A stretch of DNA of 64,000 bases from Peterkaempfera bronchialis. Lineage in GTDB: Bacteria > Actinomycetota > Actinomycetes > Streptomycetales > Streptomycetaceae. How positions within the stretch are numbered: position 1 is the first letter of the stretch; each line of letters opens with the position of its first letter. The notes under the pieces are model-generated. The model did not search any database, had not been told where the DNA came from, and worked only from the letters and a program-made list of their open reading frames with translations. The stretch is from the NCBI RefSeq assembly GCF_003258605.2, contig NZ_CP031264.1, forward strand, positions 1,674,001-1,738,000, given 5' to 3'. The position numbers and the translations under genes are program-made. Below, one piece after another: positions 8,440-16,206 of this stretch.

Positions 8440-9477
8440 TCACCCGGCCCGCAGGCAGAGGGTGCCCCAGATGAACCCCGCGCCGATCCCCGAGATGACC
8501 AGCAGGTCGCCCCGGTTGATCTCGCCGCGCTCCATGGCCTGGTGCAGGACGGTGAAGACGGTGGCGGCGCCGGTGTTGCCGTACTTGTCGACGGTGACTC
8601 CGGCCCGGGTGCGGTCCACGCCCAGCACATCCATCGCCTCATGGACGATGTTCAGGTTCGCCTGGTGCAGGACGTAGTGGTCGACGGCCGTCGGATCCAG
8701 ACCTGCCCGGTCCAGCGTGGCGCGGATGCTCTCCGGCAGCCGCTTGGTGGCCTCCACCCACACGGCCCGTCCGTCCATCTTCAGGAAGTGCTGCCGCCGG
8801 CCGACGGTCTCCGCCGTGGTGGGCAGGCTCGCGCCGCCCGAGGGGATCTCCACCGCGTGGGAGAGCGACGCATCGAGGTCCCAGGAGAGCAGGCCGTGCC
8901 CCGGCTCGGTGCGGCTCATCACCACGGCGCCGGCCGCGTCGCCGAAGAAGACGCGGGTGGAGCGCTCCTCGGGGTCGGTCACCCGGGACAGGCATTCGGC
9001 GCCGATCACCAGGACGTTGTGCAGCCGCTCGTTCTGCAGCAGGTGCGCGGCCGTCAGCATGCCGTACACACCCCCCGCACACGCCGCCTGGCCGAGGTCC
9101 AGCGGGAAGGCGTTGGCGGCGCCCAGGGCCTCCTTCACGATCAGCGCGGTCGACGGCAGAGGCTGGTCGTAGGTGAAGGTTGCGACGATGATCGCGTCGA
9201 TGTCCGTGGCGGCGCGGCCGCTGTTCTCCAGCGCCTGCCGGGCCGCCGCAACACACATGTCGGACGTGGTCCGACCGTCCTCCAGCCAACGCCGCTCCCG
9301 GATTCCGGTACGGGAGGTGATCCATTCGTCGGTGGTGTCCAGCGTCCGCACCAGATCGGCATTGGTGACGATGTCGGACGGCACATGGCAGCCGGTGCCG
9401 ACGATGCCCACGGGAAACTGAAGGCCACCCTGCCGAACTCCGGTCAATTCCGCGGTACTCGCAATGGTGTCTGGCAT
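8440..9477 (-). CDS. 3-oxoacyl-ACP synthase III family (KASIII, FabH-like)
   Basis: A 345-residue FabH-fold ketosynthase with an intact Cys-His-Asn triad: Cys133 (AACAGG), His271 (LHQAN) and Asn301 (YGNTG). KASIII enzymes condense an acyl-CoA with malonyl-ACP or malonyl-CoA to give a beta-ketoacyl product. In natural-product clusters they prime type II systems or start alkylmalonyl-CoA extender units. The sequence contains the usual WITSRTGIRERRW substrate-loop region. It is divergent to a second KASIII gene, with a strong palindrome between them, and is followed by an oxidoreductase in the same operon. The closeness of the two KASIII genes suggests dedicated acyl-chain assembly. Confidence 0.92.
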   Translation of the reverse strand: MPDTIASTAELTGVRQGGLQFPVGIVGTGCHVPSDIVTNADLVRTLDTTDEWITSRTGIRERRWLEDGRTTSDMCVAAARQALENSGRAATDIDAIIVATFTYDQPLPSTALIVKEALGAANAFPLDLGQAACAGGVYGMLTAAHLLQNERLHNVLVIGAECLSRVTDPEERSTRVFFGDAAGAVVMSRTEPGHGLLSWDLDASLSHAVEIPSGGASLPTTAETVGRRQHFLKMDGRAVWVEATKRLPESIRATLDRAGLDPTAVDHYVLHQANLNIVHEAMDVLGVDRTRAGVTVDKYGNTGAATVFTVLHQAMERGEINRGDLLVISGIGAGFIWGTLCLRAG

Positions 9478-9625
9478 TTCTGCTCACTTCCCGGAGAGAG
9501 GGGAACGCCGCTTCGCACGGCTTTCCTGCGGTGCTCGGGACTCTAATTTCCGGCCGACGGGCAGGACCAGGCGCGAAAGGCCAGTGACGGCAGTATTTTC
9601 GTGGTGGCTGTTCGGCGCGACCGAT

Positions 9626-9649
9626 CACCCTGCCCGGACGGGCAGGGTG
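9626..9649. promoter_or_regulatory. Perfect palindrome in divergent KASIII promoter region
   Basis: Eleven-base arms (CACCCTGCCCG and CGGGCAGGGTG) flank a 2-bp centre in the 255-bp region between the divergent KASIII genes, 83 bp before the plus-strand ATG. The short centre fits a dimeric repressor or activator site better than a terminator, and neither gene ends here. The binding protein is unknown; the cluster LuxR and TetR proteins are candidates. Confidence 0.5.
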
Positions 9650-9732
9650 CTGACCGGACCTTCCGTCGATGGCGATGGGGCAGCCGGAACGGCTCTTCCG
9701 GCAGCCCCTGCCCGAAGACAAGACTCCGCACC

Positions 9733-10773
9733 ATGGCAGACATTGCAATCAGCGGGCCGCACGGCGTGGGAATCAGAGCAATCGGCGGCCGTCTTCCCGA
9801 ACGGGTCGTCACCAATGCCGAACTCGAGCAGCGCCTGGACACCACCGATGCCTGGATCAGCGAGTACATCGGGGTGCAGACCCGTCGCTGGTCGGCTCCC
9901 GACGAGTGGTCCTCCGACCTCGGCGCCGCCGCCCTGCTCGACGCCTGCGAGCGAGCCGGAGTCAGCCCCGAAACCGTCGACCTGCTCATCTGCGGCACCT
10001 ACACCCCGGACCACCTCATCCCGGCGACGGCCGTGGCCATCATGGGCAAGGCCGGAATCCAGGGCGTGCCCGGCTTCGATGTCAACACCGGCGGCTGCCC
10101 CGGCGGCACCTGGGCACTGGACGTAGGCGCCAAGTACGTGGCCTCCGGCGCCTACCGGCGGGTCGCCGTCGTCCTGGCCGACGTCAGCACCAAGACCTTC
10201 GACCCCCAGGACCGCACCGTCGGCGTCATCTTCGGCGACGGCGCCGCGTGCTACCTGCTGGAGCCGGTCGAGGCGGGCAAGGGCGTCACCTCCGCCCTGC
10301 TGCGCAGCGACCCGACCGCGTACACCACCGCCTATGTCAAGCGCGAGAAGCGCACCTGGGCCGACGGCACCCCCAAGCAGTCGGCCTTCGGCGACAACTT
10401 CGCCCATATGCACGGCCGTGGCGTCCGTGACTTCGCCCTGGACCGGGTCCCCGGATTCGTCGAGGAGCTCGTCAAGACCCACGACCTCTCCGTCGACGAC
10501 ATCGACCTCATCGTCTTCCACCAGGCCAACTACCATCTGATCCACTTGCTGATGGAGAGGCTGGGCCTGCCCGCCGACCGGACGATGACCAACGTCCAGA
10601 AGTACGGCAACACCTCCGGCGCCGGCGTACCGCTCGTCCTCCGGGAGGCCATGGACACCGGCCGCCTGAAGCCCGGCAGCAACGTCGTCATCGTCTCCTT
10701 CGGCGCGGGCATGAGCCACGGCGGGACCTTGATCCGCTGGACCGGCGACGACGACTTCGGCCTCTTCTCATGA
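9733..10773 (+). CDS. 3-oxoacyl-ACP synthase III family (KASIII), second copy
   Basis: A 346-residue FabH-like enzyme with Cys122 (GGCPGG), His263 (FHQAN) and Asn293 (YGNTSGAG) in the catalytic positions. The Cys context GGCPGG differs from the AACAGG of the neighbouring copy, suggesting a different acyl substrate, perhaps the CoA- or hydroxy-acyl-type synthases. The ATG at 9733 gives the normal N-terminus. Its stop overlaps the next gene's start (ATGA). It heads a six-gene plus-strand operon with 3-hydroxyacyl-CoA dehydrogenase and two crotonase-fold proteins, consistent with making, reducing and dehydrating a beta-ketoacyl thioester. Confidence 0.92.
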   Translation: MADIAISGPHGVGIRAIGGRLPERVVTNAELEQRLDTTDAWISEYIGVQTRRWSAPDEWSSDLGAAALLDACERAGVSPETVDLLICGTYTPDHLIPATAVAIMGKAGIQGVPGFDVNTGGCPGGTWALDVGAKYVASGAYRRVAVVLADVSTKTFDPQDRTVGVIFGDGAACYLLEPVEAGKGVTSALLRSDPTAYTTAYVKREKRTWADGTPKQSAFGDNFAHMHGRGVRDFALDRVPGFVEELVKTHDLSVDDIDLIVFHQANYHLIHLLMERLGLPADRTMTNVQKYGNTSGAGVPLVLREAMDTGRLKPGSNVVIVSFGAGMSHGGTLIRWTGDDDFGLFS

Positions 10774-11666
10774 ACGCCCCCGGACCGGTTGCCATCGTCG
10801 GCGCGGGCACCATGGGCGCGGGGCTGGCCCAGGTGGCGGCTGCGGCCGGCCGGGACGTGGTCCTCTACAGCCGCACCGGGGCAGGACTGGACCGGGCCAC
10901 CGCGGCCATCGAGGAGTCGCTGCGCCGCATCGCCCGCCGGGATGCGGACGACGGCGCACCCGCTGATCCGGCCGAGGTGCTCGGCCGGATCAGCCGCACC
11001 ACCGACCTCGGTGACTGCGCCCGGGCCGACGTGGTGATCGAGTCGATCGCCGAGGACCTTCGCGTCAAGCAGGGGGTCTTCGCCGCACTCGACCACCTCT
11101 GCACCGGCGCGCGGATCCTCGCCACCAACACGTCGGGCATCCCCATCGGCCTGATCGCCCGTGCCACGGCACGGCCCGAGCGGGTCGTCGGCACGCACTT
11201 CTTCTCGCCGGTGCCGATGATGAGGCTCTGCGAGATCGTGCGCGGCCCGGAGACCTCCGACACGGCGATGGCCGTCGCACGGGCCTTCGCCGACGAGATC
11301 GGCAAGGAGAGCGTCGTCGTCGACCGGGACACCCCCGGATTCATCACCACCCGACTGCTGACCGTCCTGATCCTGGAGGCCATCCGCATGGTCGAGGACG
11401 GCACCTGCCGGGCCGCCGACCTCGACCGGGCCTGCCAGTTGGGCTTCGGCCATCCCATGGGCCCGCTCGCTTCCGTCGATCTGAGCGGACTGGACGTCTT
11501 CCAGGACGTGGCAGCCGGACTCCACCGGGCCACCGGGAACCCCGCGTACCAAGCGCCTGCCCTGCTCGGCGACCTCGTCGCGGCCGGGCATCACGGACGC
11601 AAGACCGGCCGCGGATTCCATGACTACGCCGACACGGCCGGCCAGGCCAGGGCAGGAGTGCGATGA
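10770..11666 (+). CDS. 3-hydroxyacyl-CoA dehydrogenase (HBDH/FadB2 type)
   Basis: A 298-residue NAD(P)-dependent dehydrogenase with GAGTMG at residues 11-16 and the catalytic Ser122, His143 and Glu155 at the family spacing. The fourth family residue, the Asn of the PGFIVNR motif, is Thr194 here (PGFITTR), which may alter activity or substrate. The C-terminal domain has DLDRACQLGFGHPMGPL and KTGRGFHDY. The enzyme interconverts 3-oxoacyl- and 3-hydroxyacyl-CoA. It is translationally coupled on both sides, between KASIII and an enoyl-CoA hydratase/isomerase, giving a condensation-reduction-dehydration order. Confidence 0.92.
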   Translation: MNAPGPVAIVGAGTMGAGLAQVAAAAGRDVVLYSRTGAGLDRATAAIEESLRRIARRDADDGAPADPAEVLGRISRTTDLGDCARADVVIESIAEDLRVKQGVFAALDHLCTGARILATNTSGIPIGLIARATARPERVVGTHFFSPVPMMRLCEIVRGPETSDTAMAVARAFADEIGKESVVVDRDTPGFITTRLLTVLILEAIRMVEDGTCRAADLDRACQLGFGHPMGPLASVDLSGLDVFQDVAAGLHRATGNPAYQAPALLGDLVAAGHHGRKTGRGFHDYADTAGQARAGVR

Positions 11667-12466
11667 CCAGGGACCCCACTGCGGAGTTCAGCAGGATCGA
11701 GATCACCTGGGAGCGCGGGGTCACCCGGCTGCATCTGATCCGCCCGGAGCGGCGCAACGCGATCGACCTGCGGCTCGCCCAGGAACTCCTGCGGGCCGCC
11801 CTGCTGGAGCGCACCGCCTCCAGCGGCTGCGTCCTGCTCACCGGAGCCGGCGACCACTTCTGCGTCGGCGGCGATCTGAAGGCGTTCGAGGCGGCGGACG
11901 ACCTGCCCAGCCATCTGATGGAGATCACCAGCTACCTCCACGCGGCGCTCAGCCGTCTGGCGGCCATGGCCGCCCCGCTGGTGGTCGCCGCGCAGGGCCA
12001 CGTCGCGGGTGCCGGCCTCGGCCTCGCCTGCCTGGCCGACGTGCTGCTCACCGACGAGAGCGCCACCTTCCGTTCGGCGTACGGCGCGCTCGGTCTGACC
12101 CCCGACGCCTCGACCAGCCATCTGCTGCCGCGGCTGGTGGGACTGCGCAGAGCCCAGCACATGACCCTGCTCGGCCATGTGATGAACGCCGAGGAGTCCG
12201 AGAAGTGGGGTCTGTCCACCGAGACCGTACCGGCGGGGCAGTTGCAGAAGCGGGCCCTGGAGGTCGCCGTGGAGCTCGCCGCCGGTCCCACCACGGCCTA
12301 CGGCCAGACCAAGCGGCTGCTGCGGTCCTCGTTCGCCCGCTCTCTCGCCGACCACCTTGAGGACGAGTCGGTGACCCTCAGCGCTGCGGCGGGGACGGCG
12401 GACGCCATGGAGGGCATCTCCGCGTTCTCCGGCCGCCGGTCCGCACAGTTCGGAGTACGGACATGA
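11663..12466 (+). CDS. Crotonase-fold enoyl-CoA isomerase/hydratase, PaaG-like
   Basis: A 267-residue crotonase. The oxyanion-hole segments are present (HFCVGGDLKAF, HVAGAGLG). The first catalytic Glu of hydratases is missing (the GAGLGLA segment lacks it), while Asp148 lies in the position used by PaaG-type isomerases (GLTPDAS). It is therefore more likely a double-bond isomerase than a hydratase. Coupled to the dehydrogenase upstream and to a second, canonical crotonase downstream, it may move a double bond in the growing acyl-CoA. The exact reaction is inferred from the residue pattern. Confidence 0.85.
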   Translation: MTRDPTAEFSRIEITWERGVTRLHLIRPERRNAIDLRLAQELLRAALLERTASSGCVLLTGAGDHFCVGGDLKAFEAADDLPSHLMEITSYLHAALSRLAAMAAPLVVAAQGHVAGAGLGLACLADVLLTDESATFRSAYGALGLTPDASTSHLLPRLVGLRRAQHMTLLGHVMNAEESEKWGLSTETVPAGQLQKRALEVAVELAAGPTTAYGQTKRLLRSSFARSLADHLEDESVTLSAAAGTADAMEGISAFSGRRSAQFGVRT

Positions 12467-13242
12467 CCACCACCCCGCTGCTCGTCGAACGCCGCGGCCC
12501 CGTCGCCGTCCTCACCCTCAACCGACCCGAGGTGCTCAACGCCGTCGACTCCGCCCTGGCTGCCGAACTCGGCGCGGCACTGGACCTCCTGGACCGCGAC
12601 CCCGAGCTGCGGGTCGGCGTGCTCACCGGCGCCGGCCGGGCGTTCTGCGCCGGAGCCGACCTCAAGGCACTGGCTGCGGGGGAACCCGTCCACGACCCCG
12701 CCCACGAGGAATGGGGATTCGCCGGGATCACCCACCACCCGGTGCGCAAGCCGCTGATCGCCGCCGTCGACGGCGTGGCATACGGCGGCGGCACCGAGAT
12801 CGTGCTGGCCTGCGATCTGGTCGTGGCCGGCGAAGAGGCCCGATTCGGCCTGCCGGAAGCCTCCCGTGGGCTGCTTGCCGGGGCGGGCGGGCTGATCCGG
12901 CTGCCACAGCAGGTCCCGTTCCGCGCTGCCATGGAGGCCGCACTGACCGGGGAGCCCATCTCCGCCGCGACAGCGCGGGAATGGCATCTCGTCAACCGAC
13001 TGGTCCCGCAGGGCGAGGCGCTGTCCATGGCGCTCGTCCTCGCCGAGCGGATCGCGGCCAACGCTCCTCTGTCGGTGCAGGCCAGCAGGCGGCTGATCCG
13101 CGCTGCCGCCGCCGGCGCACCCGAGTCAGAGATCTGGTCCGAGAACGCCGAATTCAGCACACAACTACTGGCCAGCCAGGACGCGAAGGAAGGCATGCTG
13201 GCGTTCGCCGAACGCCGCTCCCCGGTCTGGCAGGGACGCTGA
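12463..13242 (+). CDS. Enoyl-CoA hydratase (canonical crotonase)
   Basis: A 259-residue crotonase with both catalytic glutamates, Glu112 (GGGTEIV) and Glu132 (GLPEAS), 20 residues apart as in the classical hydratase. The CoA/oxyanion segments FCAGADLKAL and VAYGGG are intact. It should add or remove water across a 2-enoyl-CoA. The start overlaps the upstream crotonase stop (ATGA). Together with KASIII and the 3-hydroxyacyl-CoA dehydrogenase it completes a fatty-acid-like elongation set working on CoA thioesters. Confidence 0.9.
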   Translation: MTTTPLLVERRGPVAVLTLNRPEVLNAVDSALAAELGAALDLLDRDPELRVGVLTGAGRAFCAGADLKALAAGEPVHDPAHEEWGFAGITHHPVRKPLIAAVDGVAYGGGTEIVLACDLVVAGEEARFGLPEASRGLLAGAGGLIRLPQQVPFRAAMEAALTGEPISAATAREWHLVNRLVPQGEALSMALVLAERIAANAPLSVQASRRLIRAAAAGAPESEIWSENAEFSTQLLASQDAKEGMLAFAERRSPVWQGR

Positions 13243-13254
13243 GGAGGGGCAGAG

Positions 13255-14016
13255 GTGGACATTCACGGCAATGTCGCGCTGGTCACCGGCGGCACGTCCG
13301 GGTTGGGGCTGGCCTCTGCCCGGCGACTCGTCGCCTCCGGTGCCCGGGTGGTCTTCATGGGCCGCCGATCGGACCGGGCGGAGAAGGTCACCGCCGACCT
13401 CGGCAGCCACGCCGTCTTCGTACCCGGCGATGTCACCCGTACCGAGGACGTGGCAGCGGCCGTCGACGCGGCCCGTTCGCTGGGGCGGCTCGGAGCGCTG
13501 ATCAGCTGCGCGGGCATCGCGGTGCCGGGACGCACCCTGGGCCGCAGAGGCCCGCTGCCTCTGGAGGACTTCGAGCGCGTGGTGCGGGTCAACCTCCTGG
13601 GCACCTTCAATGTGGTCAGGTTGGCCGCCGAGGCGATGGCCGCCAATCAACCGGTCGACGGCGACCGTGGGGTGGTGGTCTGCACCTCGTCCATCGCCGC
13701 GTACGAAGGCCAGGAAGGGCAGACCGCGTACACCGCCGCCAAGGCGGCAATCGCGGGCATGACCCTGCCGCTCGCCCGCGACCTGGCCCGGCACGCGATC
13801 CGGGTGGTGACCATCGCCCCGGGCCTGTTCGACACGCCCATGGTCGCCGGACTCTCGCACGAGGCACGCGACTCGCTCGCCCGGCAGACCCCGCATCCCG
13901 TACGACTGGGCCGCACCGAGGAGTTCGCGTCGCTGGTCGCGCACATCATCGACAACCCCATGCTCAACGGCGAGGTCATCAGACTGGACGGGGCGGTGCG
14001 CCTTGGCCCGATCTGA
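13255..14016 (+). CDS. Short-chain dehydrogenase, HSD10/FabG-like
   Basis: A 253-residue SDR. It has the nucleotide motif TGGTSGLG at 11-18, then SCAG for NNAG, and the catalytic Ser146, Tyr159 and Lys163 (YTAAK). The overall pattern resembles 3-hydroxyacyl-CoA dehydrogenase type 2 / FabG. A GTG start is used, with a strong ribosome site (GAGGAGGGG) 6 bp upstream. It is the second reductase of the operon besides the 3-hydroxyacyl-CoA dehydrogenase, so it may act on a different chain length, on the opposite stereochemistry, or as a tailoring ketoreductase. Confidence 0.9.
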   Translation: MDIHGNVALVTGGTSGLGLASARRLVASGARVVFMGRRSDRAEKVTADLGSHAVFVPGDVTRTEDVAAAVDAARSLGRLGALISCAGIAVPGRTLGRRGPLPLEDFERVVRVNLLGTFNVVRLAAEAMAANQPVDGDRGVVVCTSSIAAYEGQEGQTAYTAAKAAIAGMTLPLARDLARHAIRVVTIAPGLFDTPMVAGLSHEARDSLARQTPHPVRLGRTEEFASLVAHIIDNPMLNGEVIRLDGAVRLGPI

Positions 14017-14020
14017 CGGC

Positions 14021-14959
14021 GTGGGCCGGTCCAGGCGGCCGGGCCCCCGCATCTGGCTTGCCGGTACGGACCGATCGGCACGCGAACAGGCGGCGCTGGT
14101 ACGGATGCTGTCCGCACCGGAACGGGCCCGCCTCGCGCGGATGCCGGCTGCGGCTCAGTCCTCGTACGCGACGGCGCACGCACTGCTCCGGCTCGTTCTG
14201 GCGCCGGTGCTGCGGGTCGCACCGGAGCGGGTCGGCATCGGCCGGGACTCGGCGGGGCGGCCGCTGGTCGAGGGTGCACCATGGCTGCACATCAGCCTCT
14301 CGCACACCGCAGGCGCCGTACTGGCGGGCTTCTCCACGACGGGCCCTTTCGGTGTCGACATCGAACGGGTGCGTCCGCTGCGGATGCCGGGGATGCTGGC
14401 CGAGCGGGTGCTCGACCCGGCGGATCTGGCCCGCTGGGCCGGTGCGGGGCAGGGCGGTACGGCAGGGGCGGCAGGTGCGGCGCGGTCGCAGGCAGCGCTG
14501 CTGCGGCGCTGGACCTGTAAGGAGGCGGTGCTCAAAGCCTGCGGTACGGGGCTGCCCGGCGGGGTCTCCCGGGTGGTGGCCTGGCCGGACCCGCATCACT
14601 GGTCCGTACCGGGTGTGCCCGGGCTGCGGGCCGGGTCGCTGTGGCGGACCGCCGAGCCGCAGGTCGGGGCCGGACATGTCGCCGCGGTCGCCGTGCCGGC
14701 GGGGTCGGCTGGGTCGGCTGGGTCGGCTGAGTTCGCCGTGATCACCGGAGGGCGCTCAGACCAGGCCCTCCTGGAGGGCCAGTGCCACAGCCAGGGTGCG
14801 GTTGGGGGAGTTGAGCTTGGCGAGCAGGTTGGTGACGTGCCGCTTGACCCCGTGTTCGGAGATGGTGAGTCGGCGGGCGATCTGCTTGTTGCTGAGGCCC
14901 TCCGCCAGCAGCGAGAGGACCTGCTGCTCGCGGGGGGTGAGCGAGACCTTGCGGGATGA
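14021..14959 (+). CDS. 4-phosphopantetheinyl transferase, Sfp type
   Basis: The Sfp-type PPTase signatures are clear: LHISLSHT-like motif, FGVDIERV (Mg-binding Asp/Glu) and WTCKEAVLKACGTGL. The enzyme loads the phosphopantetheine arm onto carrier proteins, so the cluster very likely uses PKS or NRPS carrier proteins encoded beyond the left end. A GTG at 14021 lies 4 bp after the SDR stop; a TTG at 14003 is also possible. The domain should end near residue 243, after a threefold Gly-Ser-Ala repeat, but the frame stays open to 14959, overlapping the convergent LuxR gene by 204 bp. The tail is probably non-functional. Confidence 0.85.
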   Translation: MGRSRRPGPRIWLAGTDRSAREQAALVRMLSAPERARLARMPAAAQSSYATAHALLRLVLAPVLRVAPERVGIGRDSAGRPLVEGAPWLHISLSHTAGAVLAGFSTTGPFGVDIERVRPLRMPGMLAERVLDPADLARWAGAGQGGTAGAAGAARSQAALLRRWTCKEAVLKACGTGLPGGVSRVVAWPDPHHWSVPGVPGLRAGSLWRTAEPQVGAGHVAAVAVPAGSAGSAGSAEFAVITGGRSDQALLEGQCHSQGAVGGVELGEQVGDVPLDPVFGDGESAGDLLVAEALRQQREDLLLAGGERDLAG

Positions 14960-15427
14960 GTGGAACCCGGCGGTCCCCCGGACGCGCACCATCAGGGTGC
15001 GGGCCAGCCCTGCGGGCAGCGGCATCTCCCCCCGGTCCAGCCGGGCCAACGCCTCGCACAGGCTCGCCGAGGTCAGCTCGGACTGTATGAGGAAGCCATG
15101 TGAGGAGAGCAGCACCACCTCGTCGATGGCCTCCAGGCGAAGGTCTTCGAGGAGCAGGAGGACGCGTGCCTCGAAGGCTTCCGCCTCCTGGATCAGCCCG
15201 GGCGCCAGCTCGCCGCTGCCATGGCAGACGACGATGTCGGGCCGGTGCTCGATAAGGAGTTCACGGGCGGCGACCGGGCCGCTGCACGACCAGACCTGGG
15301 CGACGGAGGGGACATTGTGGAGCAGGTTGAACACGCCGCAGCGGACCAACTCGCTCTCCAGGACCACCAGTACGGAGGTCCGGGCGAGGGAACCGACCGG
15401 ATTCGAGTACACCTGTATATCGCTCAT
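14756..15427 (-). CDS. LuxR-type regulator with degenerate receiver domain
   Basis: A 223-residue NarL/FixJ-like protein. The C-terminal LuxR helix-turn-helix is intact (SLTPREQQVLSLLAEGLSNK, HVTNLLAKL). The N-terminal half follows the receiver pattern (ESELVRCGVFNLL, EHRPDIVVCHGSG), but the phosphorylatable Asp of the DIVLMD-type strand is missing (VVCH). It is therefore an atypical response regulator that probably senses a ligand or works without phosphorylation. No kinase gene is adjacent. It starts 2 bp after the TetR stop and is likely co-transcribed with it as pathway regulator. Confidence 0.87.
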   Translation of the reverse strand: MSDIQVYSNPVGSLARTSVLVVLESELVRCGVFNLLHNVPSVAQVWSCSGPVAARELLIEHRPDIVVCHGSGELAPGLIQEAEAFEARVLLLLEDLRLEAIDEVVLLSSHGFLIQSELTSASLCEALARLDRGEMPLPAGLARTLMVRVRGTAGFHSSRKVSLTPREQQVLSLLAEGLSNKQIARRLTISEHGVKRHVTNLLAKLNSPNRTLAVALALQEGLV

Positions 15428-15429
15428 GG

Positions 15430-16056
15430 TCAGGCCCCGCGCCGGATGAGGGACCAGGTCGCCTGTGCGATGCGCTCGATGCTCACTGCGTCGTGTTCCT
15501 CGTTTTCCGTGCGGTCGAGTCGACCGCCGGTCCACTGGCTGATGACCGAGACCAGGGCTCCGCTCAGGAAGTGGGCGCGGAGCAGCAGGGCGGTCTCGTC
15601 AAGGCTGCCCGGGACCGCCTCGGTCAGCAGCTGCTCGAACCAAGCCTGGGCGAGCAGCTGTTCCAGTCGGCTGGCGAACCGGGAGCTGCCGTTCTCGCCC
15701 AGCATCCGGCGGTAGATGGCGCGGTGCCGGTCGACAAGGGTGAACAGGTTGACCAGGTGGACCGGGGGGGCGTCGGAGAGGGTGTGCGTGTCGGCCAGGA
15801 GTCGGCAGGCGCTCGCCGCGTCGACGATGCCCTCCATGGTGCTCTCCGTGGCGTCGAGCAGCAGGTCCTCACGGTCCTTGTAGTGCAGGTACACCGTGGC
15901 GCGGTTCACCTCCGCCCGTTCCGCGATGTCACTCATGGCGATGCCGTCCAGGTCCCTCTCCATCGAGAGTTCCAGGACGGCAGCCCGAAGGAGCGCCCTG
16001 GTGCGCCGGGCGCGAGGGTCACGCGAGGCGCTTCGGGTGTGCGAGGTGTTCGGCAT
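15430..16056 (-). CDS. TetR/AcrR family regulator
   Basis: A 208-residue TetR protein with the DNA-binding domain at residues 15-65 (RRTRALLRAAVLELSMERDL, MSDIAERAEVNRATVYLHYK). It is divergent to the thiolase gene, with a perfect 10-bp-arm palindrome between them, and a related palindrome precedes the DsbA/FrnE gene 2.4 kb away. The likely regulon is therefore itself, the downstream LuxR gene, the thiolase and the DsbA protein. Acyl-CoA or a pathway intermediate is a plausible ligand, given the thiolase target; that is inference. Confidence 0.9.
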   Translation of the reverse strand: MPNTSHTRSASRDPRARRTRALLRAAVLELSMERDLDGIAMSDIAERAEVNRATVYLHYKDREDLLLDATESTMEGIVDAASACRLLADTHTLSDAPPVHLVNLFTLVDRHRAIYRRMLGENGSSRFASRLEQLLAQAWFEQLLTEAVPGSLDETALLLRAHFLSGALVSVISQWTGGRLDRTENEEHDAVSIERIAQATWSLIRRGA

Positions 16057-16091
16057 GAGCCCAAGTGTCCTCTATCAATACCAGCAAATCA

Positions 16092-16117
16092 ACACCTGTC
16101 GTCTAAGCGACAGGTGT
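16092..16117. promoter_or_regulatory. TetR operator candidate, site 1
   Basis: Perfect inverted repeat with arms ACACCTGTCG and CGACAGGTGT and spacer TCTAAG, centred in the divergent region between the TetR gene (start 16056) and the thiolase (start 16207). A closely related sequence with the same CTAAG centre occurs at 18503-18528 before the DsbA/FrnE-TPR gene, which supports a shared repressor. Confidence 0.72.
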
Positions 16118-16206
16118 CGTACAGTCGACCCGCCGCCGGTCGCCGGTGACGACCGCGACGGCTGCACCGAACTCAACTGCCCCCTGCGACAAGGATCCAG
16201 GTAGAG

